DNA from: Sphingomonas anseongensis
GTDB lineage: Bacteria > Pseudomonadota > Alphaproteobacteria > Sphingomonadales > Sphingomonadaceae
Reading direction: 5' to 3'
Assembly: GCF_023516495.1 (NCBI RefSeq)
Contig: NZ_JAMGBC010000001.1
Span: 434,001-498,000, forward strand
Length of the DNA stretch: 64,000 nucleotides
A model generated the notes under the pieces. That model was not told the DNA's origin. It worked only from the letters and a program-made list of their open reading frames with translations, and made no database searches. Positions 18,528-28,354 of this stretch are shown here, piece by piece. A program made the translations under genes and the position numbers. The stretch's first letter is position 1. The number at the start of each line of letters is the position of its first letter.

Positions 18528-18833
18528 TTAGCGCGGCCTCGATCCGTCCGCGTTGATCGCCGTCGGGCCCGCGCGTTCAGCGTCGCGGCGATAGGCATTG
18601 AGAAGCGCTTCAACCTTTTTCTTCACGTAAGCACGATGTTGCGGTGTCAGCTGACCGCCATCGGCCTCCTGGAGCGCACGCATTTCAGTCCGGAGATTTA
18701 TGGCGTCGCGTTCGTAGTCGAGGCTAACGACTCCCCATCGCTCGCCGCCGCCGTTGGTCGGAGGATCGGGCGGCGAACCGGGTAGGCTCGGAGTCATTTG
18801 CAGTGCCGCAAGTGCGAGAATGGCAGCGATCAT
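18528..18833 (-). CDS. small secreted protein of unknown function
   Basis: The 101-residue product begins with a short hydrophobic signal (MIAAILALAALQM), then a Pro/Gly-rich stretch and a charged helical segment (about 45-85, LRTEMRALQEADGG and VKKKVEALLNAYRRDAERAG). An excellent Shine-Dalgarno (AGGAGGAAGG) precedes the ATG. I do not recognise a family. A different leftward frame at 18341-18613 overlaps its 3' half but lacks a ribosome binding site. Confidence 0.7.
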   Translation of the reverse strand: MIAAILALAALQMTPSLPGSPPDPPTNGGGERWGVVSLDYERDAINLRTEMRALQEADGGQLTPQHRAYVKKKVEALLNAYRRDAERAGPTAINADGSRPR

Positions 18834-19060
18834 CGGCCTTCCTCCTGCGAAGCCGGCTATTCCTCATCCCTTTGCGACTCAATCGGGAGGTCTCCCTAGG
18901 CTGGGGTCCGCCCGCAATTGCCGGAAGTGGCGATCGCACCAGGCTGATCGAAACGGAGGGGTAAATAGCGCGAATTTTCTACGAACGGTCCGACGCAATC
19001 GGTTGCAGTGAGCATACCTTTCGTTAGGGTTCGCCCGACAATCCGAGGGGAGGAATTTTC

Positions 19061-20887
19061 GTGCGGAAATTGCATTGGCTGCTCGTTGCCGCGGCGATCG
19101 TCGCTGTCCCACAGTATGCATCGGTCTCGGCCCAGCCGGCTCCGATCGCCGCTCCTGCCAATGCCGAAGACGCGCGGCTCACCGCCTTCCTCGACCAGGA
19201 ATTCGCCGAGGAGCTGAAGTCCCGCCCGCAGCTCGCAACCCGGCTCGGGATGAAGGAGGGCCAGGACCGGCTCGACGACATCAGCGATGCAGGCGAGCTA
19301 AAGCGGCTGGAAGCGCTTCGCGACAGCGTCGCGCGGATGAAGGCGCAGTTCGACCGCAGCAAGCTGTCGGCCAGGGGGCAGACCAATTACGACATCCGGG
19401 TGACCGAGCTCGAGCGTGCTGAGCGCCGGTACAAGTACCGCCACTACAGCCCGCCATTCTATTCCTTCCTCTATTCGATCCACGCGTCGCTTCCGAACTT
19501 CCTGATCAACACGCACACGGTTCAGGACGAGGCGGACATGAGCGCCTACAATTCCCGCATTCGCGCCATTCCGGCGGTGCTGGATACGGCGATCGCCCAG
19601 AGCAAGGAGTCGGACGCGCAGGGAATCCGGGCTCCTAAGTTCGAGATCGAGCGGGTGATCAGCGGAAGCAAGACATTGATCGCCGGAGCGCCGTTTGGAG
19701 CGGGCGAGGATTCGCCGCTTTGGGCCGACGCGAAGGCGAAGGTCGCCAAGCTCCAGTCGGCCGGCAAGATCGACGCGTCGAAGGCGAATGCGTTGCTAGA
19801 GGACAGCCGGGCGGCGCTGCTGGAAATGAAGCCGGCGTATGAGCGAGTCATCGCATGGGCGACGAGCGAGCTTCCGAATGCGCCGAGCGGGCGGGTCGGC
19901 GCGATCTCGCTTCCGGGCGGAGCGGACTATTATGCGGCCGCGCTCAAGCTCAACACGACGCTCGACCTCACCGCCGACCAGATCCACAAGATCGGGCTTA
20001 GCGAAGTCGCTCGGATCGAGGCTGAGCAGGATGCGCTCGCTCGCCAGGCCGGCTTTGCCGATCGGCACGCCTTCTACGCGGATCGCGAGAAACGCTTCCC
20101 GCCCACTCCGTGGACGGACGCTCTCCGGAAAGATTATCTCGACCGGGCGAACGCCATCATCGCGCACAATCGCGAGCTTCTCCCCGAGCGCTTCAACGAC
20201 GTTCCCAAATACAAGATGGAGGTGGTTCGCGAGCCCTCGTTCAGCGAGGTCGCCGGCGGTGCCGCCCACGCAGGTGGCCCGAGCCCGGACGGCACCCGGC
20301 CGGGCCGGGTCTATGTCCACCTGCTCGGCAACACGGAGGACCCTGCCGCGCTCGCCGACCTGATGTGCCACGAAGGCGTTCCCGGCCACGTGATGGCGGG
20401 CGACATCCAGGTTCGCCAGACCGGCACGCCCAAGTTCCGCCGGGCCGGCGGCTATGTCGCGTTCAACGAGGGCTGGGCGCTCTATTCCGAGCAATTATGC
20501 AAGGAGATGGGCGCCTATCCCGACATCGCGTCCGACTTCATGCGTCTGGATGCGGAGCTGTTCCGGGCGGCGCGGCTGGTGGTCGACACTGGGATCCACG
20601 CGCTCGGCTGGACCGAGGACCAGGCGGTCGATTACATGATCAAGACCGGCCGGCAGTCCCCCGACGCGGCGCGCTCGGAAGTCCGGCGCTACATCACGCT
20701 TCCAGGGCAGGCGACCGGCTACAAGATCGGAATGCTGAAGATCATGGAGCTTCGCAAGAAGGCGGAGACCGCGCTTGGACCGAAGTTCGACATCAAGGCG
20801 TTCGACGATTTGATCATAAGCGACGGTTCGCAGCCGCTTCCCGTGCTCGAGACGCGGGTGGACGAGTGGATCGCATCGAGGAAATAG
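19061..20887 (+). CDS. DUF885 family metallopeptidase, secreted
   Basis: The 608-residue product has a signal peptide (cleavage likely after VSAQ, about residue 22) and the DUF885 zinc-peptidase signature CHEGVPGHVMAGD (HExGxPGH), with the downstream GGYVAFNEGWALYSE that supplies further ligand and catalytic residues. Members are thought to be periplasmic peptidases or carboxypeptidases; the substrate is unknown. The start is GTG, preceded by GAGGGGAGGA. msrB follows after two bases, so the pair is probably co-transcribed. Confidence 0.87.
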   Translation: MRKLHWLLVAAAIVAVPQYASVSAQPAPIAAPANAEDARLTAFLDQEFAEELKSRPQLATRLGMKEGQDRLDDISDAGELKRLEALRDSVARMKAQFDRSKLSARGQTNYDIRVTELERAERRYKYRHYSPPFYSFLYSIHASLPNFLINTHTVQDEADMSAYNSRIRAIPAVLDTAIAQSKESDAQGIRAPKFEIERVISGSKTLIAGAPFGAGEDSPLWADAKAKVAKLQSAGKIDASKANALLEDSRAALLEMKPAYERVIAWATSELPNAPSGRVGAISLPGGADYYAAALKLNTTLDLTADQIHKIGLSEVARIEAEQDALARQAGFADRHAFYADREKRFPPTPWTDALRKDYLDRANAIIAHNRELLPERFNDVPKYKMEVVREPSFSEVAGGAAHAGGPSPDGTRPGRVYVHLLGNTEDPAALADLMCHEGVPGHVMAGDIQVRQTGTPKFRRAGGYVAFNEGWALYSEQLCKEMGAYPDIASDFMRLDAELFRAARLVVDTGIHALGWTEDQAVDYMIKTGRQSPDAARSEVRRYITLPGQATGYKIGMLKIMELRKKAETALGPKFDIKAFDDLIISDGSQPLPVLETRVDEWIASRK

Positions 20888-20889
20888 AA

Positions 20890-21366
20890 ATGGCCGAAGC
20901 CGCATTCGATCTCACCCCTCCGACCGAGGAGCAGCTCGAGGAGCTGAAGGAGGATTTGAACGAGGATGAGCGGCGCGTTCTGCTGGAGCACGGCACCGAG
21001 GCGCCGTTCTGCGGGGTGTTCCTGGATGAGAAGAGGCCCGGAGTGTTCACCTGCCGGCTGTGCGGGCTGCCGCTGTTCCATGGCGGCACCAAGTTCGAGA
21101 GCGGGACGGGTTGGCCGAGCTTCACCACGCCGTTCGCCGCCGATCACCTCGATACGATCCGCGACATGAGCTACGGAATGGTGCGTACCGAGATCGTCTG
21201 CGCGCGCTGCGGAGCGCACCAGGGGCACGTCTTTCCCGACGGTCCGCCGCCGACCGGCGAGCGCTATTGCATCAATTCCGTCAGCCTCGATTTCACGCCG
21301 GAAGGCGAGCCGCTTCCCGACAAGCTCGGCCGCGGCGCACCCGAGGGGGAGGCGTGGAGCGGCTAG
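20890..21366 (+). CDS. msrB: peptide-methionine (R)-S-oxide reductase MsrB
   Basis: MsrB reduces the R epimer of methionine sulfoxide in proteins. The 158-residue protein has the zinc-binding pairs CRLCG and [35 protein letters not shown] and the catalytic Cys in [10 protein letters not shown] chose the ATG at 20890, two bases after the DUF885 stop; a longer in-frame extension lies within that gene in another frame. It has no signal peptide, so it is cytosolic. Confidence 0.95.
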   Translation: MAEAAFDLTPPTEEQLEELKEDLNEDERRVLLEHGTEAPFCGVFLDEKRPGVFTCRLCGLPLFHGGTKFESGTGWPSFTTPFAADHLDTIRDMSYGMVRTEIVCARCGAHQGHVFPDGPPPTGERYCINSVSLDFTPEGEPLPDKLGRGAPEGEAWSG

Positions 21367-21409
21367 AGCGCTTGCCGCTCTGGGGCGTCGCCGCTATCCG
21401 GCGCGCTCC

Positions 21410-21697
21410 ATGTCAGTTTCCCCCGAACAGGTCCGCCACATCGCCAAGCTCGCCCGAATCGCGATGAGCGACGAGGAGATCGAGCGCCTCGTGCCGGAAC
21501 TCAACGCCATCATCGGCTGGGTCGAGCAGCTCGGTGAGGTGAACACCGACGGAATCGAGCCGCTGACCGCTGTGATCAAGCAAAAGCTTCGGCTGCGCGA
21601 TGACGCGGTCACTGACGGCGCTTGCCGCGACGCGATCCTCGCCAACGCTCCGGGAGCCGAACACGGCTTCTTCGCGGTCCCTAAGGTGATCGAGTGA
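21410..21697 (+). CDS. gatC: aspartyl/glutamyl-tRNA amidotransferase subunit C
   Basis: GatC is the small stabilising subunit of GatCAB, which converts Glu-tRNA(Gln) or Asp-tRNA(Asn) to the amide form. The 95-residue product has the normal size and the family start [20 protein letters not shown], followed by [16 protein letters not shown]. It overlaps gatA by four bases (GTGA). The three gat genes form one operon. Confidence 0.95.
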   Translation: MSVSPEQVRHIAKLARIAMSDEEIERLVPELNAIIGWVEQLGEVNTDGIEPLTAVIKQKLRLRDDAVTDGACRDAILANAPGAEHGFFAVPKVIE

Positions 21698-23163
21698 CCG
21701 ACCTTACCAACCTTTCGATCGCCGAGCTTCGCGACGGCATGCGCGGAGGCGATTTCAAGGCGCGCGAGGTCGCGGAGGCGTATAATGCCGCCGTGGCCGC
21801 GGCTCGCGGGCTGAATGCCTACACTGTGGAGACTCCGGAGGACGCGCTTGCGGCTGCGGACGCAGCGGACAGCGGCAAGTCGACCGGTGCGCTCGCCGGA
21901 ATCCCGCTCGGCATCAAGGATTTGTTCGCGACGAAGGGCGTCGACACGACCGCCGGAAGCAGGATCCTCAAGGACTTCAAGCCGCCTTACGAAAGCACCG
22001 TGGTCGCCAATTTGCGCAAGGCGGGCGCGGGCATGCTCGGTAAGCTCAACATGGACGAGTTCGCGATGGGCTCGTCGAACGAGACCAGCGCCTACGGGCC
22101 GGTGATCAGCCCGTGGCGGCGCACGGACGGGAGCAACGTCTCGCTGACCCCCGGCGGATCATCGGGCGGGTCGGCGGCCGCGGTCGCGGCAGGGATTGCA
22201 CCGGGCGTCACCGGCACCGACACCGGCGGCTCGATCCGCCAGCCGGCGGCCTTCACCGGCATTTGCGGGATCAAGCCGACCTACGGCCGCTGCTCGCGGT
22301 GGGGGATCGTGTCATTCGCAAGCTCGCTCGACCAGGCGGGGCCGATGGCCAAGACGGTTCGTGACTGCGCGATCCTGCTCGGGGCGATGGCCGGTTTCGA
22401 TCCGAAGGATTCGACCTCGCTCGACCAGCCCGTTCCCGATTGGGAAGGCGCTTTGTCCAGCAATCTCAGCGGCAAGCGAGTCGGTATTCCAAGGGAATAT
22501 CGGATCGACGGAGTGCCGGACGAGATCAACGTGCTTTGGGACAAGGGCATCGAGTGGCTGAAGGACGCCGGCGCGACTCCGGTCGAAATCAGCCTTCCGC
22601 ACACCAAATACGCGCTCCCGACCTATTACATCATCGCTCCGGCCGAGGCCTCGTCCAACCTCGCTCGCTATGACGGCGTTCGCTACGGAATGCGCGTCGA
22701 GGGTGTGAAGACGCTCGACGACATGTATTCGGCGACGCGAGCAGCCGGCTTCGGAGCCGAGGTGAAGCGCCGGATCATGATCGGCACCTATGTGCTCTCG
22801 GCGGGCTTCTACGACGCTTACTTCACCAAGGCGCAGCGCGTCCGCGCGCTGATCAAGCAGGACTTTGCGCGCGCATTCGAGCAGTGTGACGTCATCCTGA
22901 CGCCCACCGCGCCATCGGCCGCATTCGGGATCGGCGAGAAGATGAGCGACCCGCTGGCCATGTATCTCAATGACGTCTTCGCTGTGCCCGCGAGCCTCGC
23001 CGGGCTTCCAGCGATGAGCGTTCCCGGCGGCCTCGACGAGCAGGGGCTTCCCTTGGGACTCCACTTGATCGGCCCGGAGATGGACGAGCAGACGGTGCTC
23101 AACGCCGCCCTGGCGATCGAGGAGCGGGCCGGCTTCACGCATCGGGCGGAGAAGTGGTGGTGA
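21694..23163 (+). CDS. gatA: aspartyl/glutamyl-tRNA amidotransferase subunit A
   Basis: GatA is the glutaminase subunit that releases ammonia for GatB. The 489-residue protein shows the amidase Ser-cisSer-Lys triad: Lys in [14 protein letters not shown], the signature [17 protein letters not shown], and [19 protein letters not shown] with the nucleophile Ser. The start GTG at 21694 overlaps the gatC stop, and gatB starts within its last ten bases. Confidence 0.97.
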   Translation: MTDLTNLSIAELRDGMRGGDFKAREVAEAYNAAVAAARGLNAYTVETPEDALAAADAADSGKSTGALAGIPLGIKDLFATKGVDTTAGSRILKDFKPPYESTVVANLRKAGAGMLGKLNMDEFAMGSSNETSAYGPVISPWRRTDGSNVSLTPGGSSGGSAAAVAAGIAPGVTGTDTGGSIRQPAAFTGICGIKPTYGRCSRWGIVSFASSLDQAGPMAKTVRDCAILLGAMAGFDPKDSTSLDQPVPDWEGALSSNLSGKRVGIPREYRIDGVPDEINVLWDKGIEWLKDAGATPVEISLPHTKYALPTYYIIAPAEASSNLARYDGVRYGMRVEGVKTLDDMYSATRAAGFGAEVKRRIMIGTYVLSAGFYDAYFTKAQRVRALIKQDFARAFEQCDVILTPTAPSAAFGIGEKMSDPLAMYLNDVFAVPASLAGLPAMSVPGGLDEQGLPLGLHLIGPEMDEQTVLNAALAIEERAGFTHRAEKWW

Positions 23164-24635
23164 GCGTGAGCGACTATCGCGTCAAAGGCGCCACCGGCGA
23201 GTGGGAGGTCGTCGTCGGCCTCGAGGTGCACGCGCAGATCACCGCGACCGCCTCCAAGCTGTTCTCCGGCGCAGCGACCGCGTTCGGTGCGGAGCCGAAC
23301 ACGCAGGTAAGCCTGATCGACGCGGCGATGCCGGGCATGCTTCCGGTGCCGAACAGGGAGTGCATCCGGCAGGCGGTGCGGACCGGAATGGCGCTGGAAG
23401 CCAAGATCAATGCGTGGAGCCGCTTCGACCGGAAGAACTATTTCTACGCGGACCTTCCGCAGGGCTATCAGATCAGCCAGCTCTACCATCCGCTGGTCGG
23501 CGAGGGTGAAGTCGAGGTCCTGGTCGACGAGAAGGACGAGGGCTCGGCCAAGCGCATCGGCGTCGAACGGATCCACGTGGAGCAGGACGCGGGAAAGCTG
23601 ATGCACGATCAGCATGCGTCGATGAGCTACGTCGATCTCAATCGCGCGGGCGTTGCGCTGATGGAGATCGTGTCGCGGCCTGACATGCGTTCTCCTGCCG
23701 AAGCAGGGGCTTACCTCAGGAAACTCAGAACAATCCTTCGTTATGTCGGCTCGTGCGACGGCAACATGGAAGAAGGTTCGATGCGCGCCGACGTCAACGT
23801 CAGCGTCCGCAAGCCCGGCGGCGAGCTGGGCACCCGAACCGAGACCAAGAACGTCAACTCGGTCCGTTTCGTAATGGCCGTGATCGAGCATGAGGCGAAG
23901 CGGCAGATTGAGGTCCTCGAGGAAGGCGGTGAAGTCGTCCAGGAAACCCGCCTCTACGATCCCGACAAGGGCGTCACCCGGACCCTCCGGTCGAAGGAAG
24001 ACGCGCACGATTATCGCTATTTCCCCGATCCAGACCTGCTTCCGCTGGAGCTGGACGAGGCGTTCCTCGAGGAATGCCGTGCAAGCCTGCCCGAGCTGCC
24101 GGATGCCAAGCGCAAGCGCTATGAGGCGCTCGGGATTCCGCCCTACAACGCGAGCGTCCTCACCGCCGACGTCGACATCGCCCGCTGGTTCGACGCGCTA
24201 CTGGAGAGCGGCGCGGAGCCGAAGGCCGCGGCCAACTGGACGGCCTCGGAGCTGTTCGGCGCGCTCAACCGGCTGGAGCTGACGATCGACCGAAGCCCGG
24301 TGAGTGCCGCCCAGGCGGGCGAACTCCTGAACCTCATCGCCGACGGCACCCTCTCGGGCACGCTCGCCAAGCAGGTGTTCGAGATCATGCTCGAGAGCGG
24401 CAAGGGCGCCGCCGAGATCGTCGAGGAGCGGGGACTGAAGCAGACCAGCGACACCGGCGAGATCGACGCGCGCATCGACGAGGTGCTAGCCGCCAATGCC
24501 GACAAGGTCGCCGAGTACAAAAGCGGGAAGCAGGCGCTGTTCGGCTTCTTCGTCGGCCAGGTGATGAAGGCGATGGCCGGCAAGGCCAACCCGAAGGTCG
24601 TCAACGAGAGGCTGCGGGCGAAACTGGAGGGTTGA
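23154..24635 (+). CDS. gatB: aspartyl/glutamyl-tRNA amidotransferase subunit B
   Basis: GatB phosphorylates and amidates the mischarged aminoacyl-tRNA. The 493-residue product has [12 protein letters not shown], the [17 protein letters not shown] segment, [20 protein letters not shown] and the C-terminal YqeY-like helical domain. Three GTG codons follow one another at 23154-23162 and the exact start among them is uncertain. The stop overlaps the next gene's start as TGATG. Confidence 0.97.
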   Translation: MVVSVSDYRVKGATGEWEVVVGLEVHAQITATASKLFSGAATAFGAEPNTQVSLIDAAMPGMLPVPNRECIRQAVRTGMALEAKINAWSRFDRKNYFYADLPQGYQISQLYHPLVGEGEVEVLVDEKDEGSAKRIGVERIHVEQDAGKLMHDQHASMSYVDLNRAGVALMEIVSRPDMRSPAEAGAYLRKLRTILRYVGSCDGNMEEGSMRADVNVSVRKPGGELGTRTETKNVNSVRFVMAVIEHEAKRQIEVLEEGGEVVQETRLYDPDKGVTRTLRSKEDAHDYRYFPDPDLLPLELDEAFLEECRASLPELPDAKRKRYEALGIPPYNASVLTADVDIARWFDALLESGAEPKAAANWTASELFGALNRLELTIDRSPVSAAQAGELLNLIADGTLSGTLAKQVFEIMLESGKGAAEIVEERGLKQTSDTGEIDARIDEVLAANADKVAEYKSGKQALFGFFVGQVMKAMAGKANPKVVNERLRAKLEG

Positions 24636-26242
24636 TGCGTATCCTGCCGGCGCTTTCTGCCGCCTTTGTCCTCACCTCTTCCATCCCCGCAGCTGCCCAG
24701 GTGCCAGCAGCGCCAAAGCTGCTGATCGTGATCTCTGTCGACCAGTTCGGCGCCGACCTGTTCGACGAATACCGGCCGCGCTTCACTGCCGGGCTCGCGC
24801 GCCTGTCGTCGGGAACGGTATTCCGCAACGGCTACCAGGGCCAAGCGGCTACGGAGACCTGTCCGGGCCATTCGACGATCCTCACCGGCTCGCTTCCGGC
24901 GCGGACTGGGATCATCGCCAACAGCTGGATCGACCAATCCGCTCCTCGCGCGGACAAGAAGATCTATTGTGCCGAGGACGAGCGTGTTCCCGGCTCGACC
25001 TACAGGAATTACACCGTCTCGGCCGTGCACCTGAAGGTGCCGACGCTCGGCGACATCCTGAAGAAGCTCTCGCCGGACAGCCAGAATGTCGCGGTTGCCG
25101 GCAAGGACCGCTCCGCAGTGATGATGAGCGGCCATTCGGTCGACCAGCGCTGGTATTGGAACGGCAAGCAGTTCGTCACCGACCTCGCGTCGGCTCCGGC
25201 GCCGCGTTCGATCGCCCTGGCCAACGCAGGCATCGCCAGGCTGGTCGCGACTGCGGAAGCTCCGCTGGATCCGCCGCCTTATTGCCAGACCAAGGCGAAG
25301 CTGGTCCCGCTCTCGAGCGGCGTCTCGGTTGGCGGCGGGCGCCTGGCGCGCGCTGCCGGCGATTATGAGGCGTTTCGTGCTTCGCCCGACTTCGACGGCG
25401 CGACCCTGGCGGTGGCGGCCGGCCTCATCCAGGACATGAAACTCGGGCGGGACCGGGCGCCGGACGTTCTCTCCATCGCGCTTTCAGCCACCGATTATCT
25501 CGGCCACACCTACGGAAGCGAAGGCGAGGAAATGTGCCTTCAGATGTATGCGCTCGACCGCGAGCTCGGCGATTTCTTCCGTGCGCTGGACGCGATGCAC
25601 CTCGATTATGCGGTCGCGCTGACCGCGGATCACGGGGTCGAGGATATTCCCGAGCGATCAGGCGGCGCGCGGGCCGATCCCGCGCTCGCTCCTAGCGCCA
25701 TGGGGACAAAGCTCGGCCAGGCGCTCGGATTGCCCGGCCCGTTGCTGGCCGGCGGAATTGGCGGCGACGTCTATCTGGCGCCGTCGATCCCCTCCAGCGA
25801 ACGCGCCAAGGCGCTTGCCGAGGCAGTACGCCTGTATCGCGAGCACCCGCAGGTCGCGGCGGTGTTCACCAAGGATGAGCTTGGGAAGCTGGCGCTTCCG
25901 ACCGGTGCGCCCAGTGCCTGGACGCTCGAGCAAAGGGCGCGGGCGTCGTTCGACCGGGAGCGGTCCGGCGATCTCGTGGTCCTGCTGAAAGAGCGCGTGT
26001 CGCTGCTAACCAAGCCGACGCATGGCGATGTGGCCACTCACGGGAGCGCCTGGGACTATGACCGAAGAGTCCCGATCCTCTTCTGGAGGGCCGGAATGGC
26101 CGCTTCCGACCGGGCCGAGGCCATCGAGACCCCGGACATCATGCCGACCCTTGCGGCGATGATCGGAATCCCGATCGAGGCCTCCAGCATCGACGGCCAC
26201 TGCCTTCAGGGAATTGCGTCTATAGCCTGCCCTTCACGCTAG
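24635..26242 (+). CDS. alkaline phosphatase, PafA/SPAP type (secreted)
   Basis: The 535-residue protein has a signal peptide (ending PAAAQ, about residue 22) and an alkaline phosphatase superfamily domain. Metal ligands and nucleophile can be placed: Asp in VISVDQFGADLF, nucleophile Thr in ATETCPGHSTILTG, the DYLGHTYG Asp/His pair, TADHGVEDIPE and the last His in THGSAWDYDRRVP. This arrangement matches the monoesterase of the PafA or Sphingomonas SPAP group with Thr as nucleophile. It starts on the last base of the gatB stop (TGATG), though a functional link with gatCAB is unlikely. Confidence 0.85.
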   Translation: MRILPALSAAFVLTSSIPAAAQVPAAPKLLIVISVDQFGADLFDEYRPRFTAGLARLSSGTVFRNGYQGQAATETCPGHSTILTGSLPARTGIIANSWIDQSAPRADKKIYCAEDERVPGSTYRNYTVSAVHLKVPTLGDILKKLSPDSQNVAVAGKDRSAVMMSGHSVDQRWYWNGKQFVTDLASAPAPRSIALANAGIARLVATAEAPLDPPPYCQTKAKLVPLSSGVSVGGGRLARAAGDYEAFRASPDFDGATLAVAAGLIQDMKLGRDRAPDVLSIALSATDYLGHTYGSEGEEMCLQMYALDRELGDFFRALDAMHLDYAVALTADHGVEDIPERSGGARADPALAPSAMGTKLGQALGLPGPLLAGGIGGDVYLAPSIPSSERAKALAEAVRLYREHPQVAAVFTKDELGKLALPTGAPSAWTLEQRARASFDRERSGDLVVLLKERVSLLTKPTHGDVATHGSAWDYDRRVPILFWRAGMAASDRAEAIETPDIMPTLAAMIGIPIEASSIDGHCLQGIASIACPSR

Positions 26243-26275
26243 GTTATTCAAAAAGCTGCATTTTTCATCTAGCGT
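26236..26275. terminator. imperfect inverted repeat over the phosphatase stop
   Basis: ACGCTAG at 26236-26242 (containing the TAG stop) and CTAGCGT at 26269-26275 form a 7-bp perfect repeat. Inside it AAAAAGCTGCATTTTT forms a second inverted repeat. The nested structure would cap the 3' end of the gatCAB-phosphatase message, but no U-tract follows, so it may act in RNA stability rather than as an intrinsic terminator. Confidence 0.35.
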
Positions 26276-26341
26276 TAAGCGGGGCCCAAGCAGTAAAGCG
26301 GGCGAAGCGGCAAAGCATTCTGCCGCGGGGAGTCGTCCGAC

Positions 26342-27121
26342 ATGCGCAAATCCGGCATCGCCATTGCCGTCGCCCTGAGCTTTGCCGCGTCGGCTTGCGT
26401 ACAGACGCAGCAATATGCGGACCTTCAATTCAGCCCGCCCCAGGGCGATTACAAATTGCTTGTGTTGCGGCCCGACGTTTCCGTTGGCTCCGTCAGCACG
26501 GGCGGGATGACCGAGCCGCGCGCCGACTGGACCGAAACTGCGCGGACCAACCTAATCGCGGCCCTCAAAGCCCAGCAGTCGGCTCGCGGAGGCCATGTGC
26601 TGGTGATCGAGCGGCGGACGGATGTCCCTGGTGCCGACCCTGACGAAGTCGCCGACCTGGAGCGGCTGAACTACGTCGTCGACCAGTCGATCGTCCTCCA
26701 CAAATATGACGGCGCCTATCTTCCGACGAAGAGCCGCAAGGGGCTCGATTACACGCTCGGCGAAGACGCGGTGAACTTCGGCCGCAAGACCGGCTTCGAC
26801 TACATGCTGTTCATGCACGCGGAGGACAGCTTTGCCTCGCGAGGACGGATCGCGGTCCAGGTGTTGGGTATCGCCGGCTGCTTCATCGGCTTCTGCGCTC
26901 CCAACGTCGGGGGCGGAGGCCAGCTGGCTTATGCCTCGCTCGTCGACCTGCACACGGGCGAGGTCGTCTGGTTCAACGTTCTCCAGGCCGGAACGCAAGT
27001 GGCGGGAATCAACCTCGGAGACATCCGCACCCCCGAAGGCGCCGCGCAGATGGTCGAGCGGCTACTCGGCCGCATGAAGCCGGGATACGACATCCGCCGG
27101 CAGCAGAAGGCGCGAAGCTGA
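26342..27121 (+). CDS. lipoprotein of unknown function
   Basis: The 259-residue product has a lipoprotein signal (SFAASAC, lipid Cys about residue 19). The mature domain has KLLVLRPDVSVGSVSTGG and then LRARTN-like helix text TARTNLIAALKAQQSARGG, loosely resembling CsgG/LpoB-like lipoprotein folds, but I cannot assign a family. A hydrophobic Cys/Gly-rich stretch (about 176-195, GIAGCFIGFCAPNVGGGG) is unusual. Its stop overlaps the start of the M48 peptidase gene (TGATG), so the two are translationally coupled. Confidence 0.75.
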   Translation: MRKSGIAIAVALSFAASACVQTQQYADLQFSPPQGDYKLLVLRPDVSVGSVSTGGMTEPRADWTETARTNLIAALKAQQSARGGHVLVIERRTDVPGADPDEVADLERLNYVVDQSIVLHKYDGAYLPTKSRKGLDYTLGEDAVNFGRKTGFDYMLFMHAEDSFASRGRIAVQVLGIAGCFIGFCAPNVGGGGQLAYASLVDLHTGEVVWFNVLQAGTQVAGINLGDIRTPEGAAQMVERLLGRMKPGYDIRRQQKARS

Positions 27122-28344
27122 TGTGCATCCGTTGCGAAATCAGCCGGCGCTCCCTGCTCGCCGCCGGCGGCGCGCTTGCGGCCGCGACGATGACCGGAGT
27201 CGCCCAAGCGCGGATCAAGCCCGCCGACATGGTTCCGCTCATCGGGCCGGGGTTCAAGCCCGCGGACAGGGACGAGCAGGGCCTGTGGCAGCAGATGGAC
27301 CGGGTCGAGGAAGAAGTCGCCGGATCGAACCTTGTCATGAAGAACGCAGGAATCGACTCCTACGTTCGCGACTTGATCGGCAAGGTCGGCGGTCCGGCCG
27401 CCAGGGACATGCGGATCTACGTGGTCCGGATTCCGGAATTCAACGCGATGATGTTCCCGAGCGGATTCGCAGTCGTCTTTTCCGGGCTCCTCCTGAGGAT
27501 GCGCAGCGAAGCCCAGCTTGCCGGCGTGATCGCGCACGAAGGCGGCCATTTCCTTCGCCGCCACATGATCCGGCAGTGGCGCGACATGCGGCGCAAGACC
27601 GATATTTTCACCATCGGGGCAATGCTCGCCGGGGTCGGCGGGGCGGGTGCCGGGGTCTATCTCGGCGATTTCGTGCAGCTGGCCCAGCTCGGCACCTTGC
27701 TGTCGCTGTTCCGCTACAGCCGCGAGCTCGAGGCGGAAGCCGATGCAATGGGGGTCAGGCTGATCGCCGAGGCAGGATATGCGCCGATCGAGATGTCAAA
27801 CACCTGGGCCCAGCTGATCGGCGAACTCGACGCAAGCGCCCGCTATCGCCGCAAGCACCGCGACCGGGGTTATGACCTGTTCGCGACTCATCCAGCGGAG
27901 GAGACCCGAATGGCGGACCTCCGGGCCAGCGCTGCCGAAATGACGGTGCCGGGACGAACCTATGACGCCGGACGGCCCCGTTACCTGGAAGCTATCGCCC
28001 CAATTCGCCAGATGCTCCTGGACGACCAGGTGAAGCTCAACGATCCCGGCGCGAGCCAATATGTGATCGAGACGCTGGCCCAGGACGGGTGGAACGGCCT
28101 CCTCCGCTTCTACGAGGGCGAGGTCTGGCGGCTCCGTAACCGCAGGGGAGACCAGGAGCGCGCCGAGCAGAGCTATGCGATCGCGGTCGCCTATCCCGAC
28201 GCTCCGCCGGACGCTTGGCGCTGGCACGGCCTTTCCCTCATCAAGCAGGGCAGGACGGCCGAAGCGCGGAGTGCTCTGTCGCGCTACCTGTCGATGAAGC
28301 CCGACGCCGTCGACGCCGCCTATATCCGGCAGATGATCAGCTGA
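27121..28344 (+). CDS. Tat-exported M48 family metallopeptidase with TPR, BepA-like
   Basis: The 407-residue protein has a twin-arginine type signal (SRRSLLAAGGALAAATMTG, cleavage about residue 30). The M48 domain has the zinc motif VIAHEGGHFLRRH (HExxH-like HEGGH, about residue 139) and the third ligand in SRELEAEADAMG. The C-terminal 130 residues hold TPR-like helices (RAEQSYAIAVAYPDAPPDAW). The architecture resembles BepA, which checks outer-membrane protein assembly. It sits between two lipoprotein genes in a three-gene run. The Tat signal, rather than Sec, suggests folding or metal loading before export. Confidence 0.83.
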   Translation: MCIRCEISRRSLLAAGGALAAATMTGVAQARIKPADMVPLIGPGFKPADRDEQGLWQQMDRVEEEVAGSNLVMKNAGIDSYVRDLIGKVGGPAARDMRIYVVRIPEFNAMMFPSGFAVVFSGLLLRMRSEAQLAGVIAHEGGHFLRRHMIRQWRDMRRKTDIFTIGAMLAGVGGAGAGVYLGDFVQLAQLGTLLSLFRYSRELEAEADAMGVRLIAEAGYAPIEMSNTWAQLIGELDASARYRRKHRDRGYDLFATHPAEETRMADLRASAAEMTVPGRTYDAGRPRYLEAIAPIRQMLLDDQVKLNDPGASQYVIETLAQDGWNGLLRFYEGEVWRLRNRRGDQERAEQSYAIAVAYPDAPPDAWRWHGLSLIKQGRTAEARSALSRYLSMKPDAVDAAYIRQMIS

Positions 28345-28354
28345 GGAGCGACGA

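Noticed and set aside
18341-18613. Leftward 90-codon frame
   Set aside because: It overlaps the better supported 18528-18833 gene in another frame, is Arg-rich, and has no ribosome binding site.
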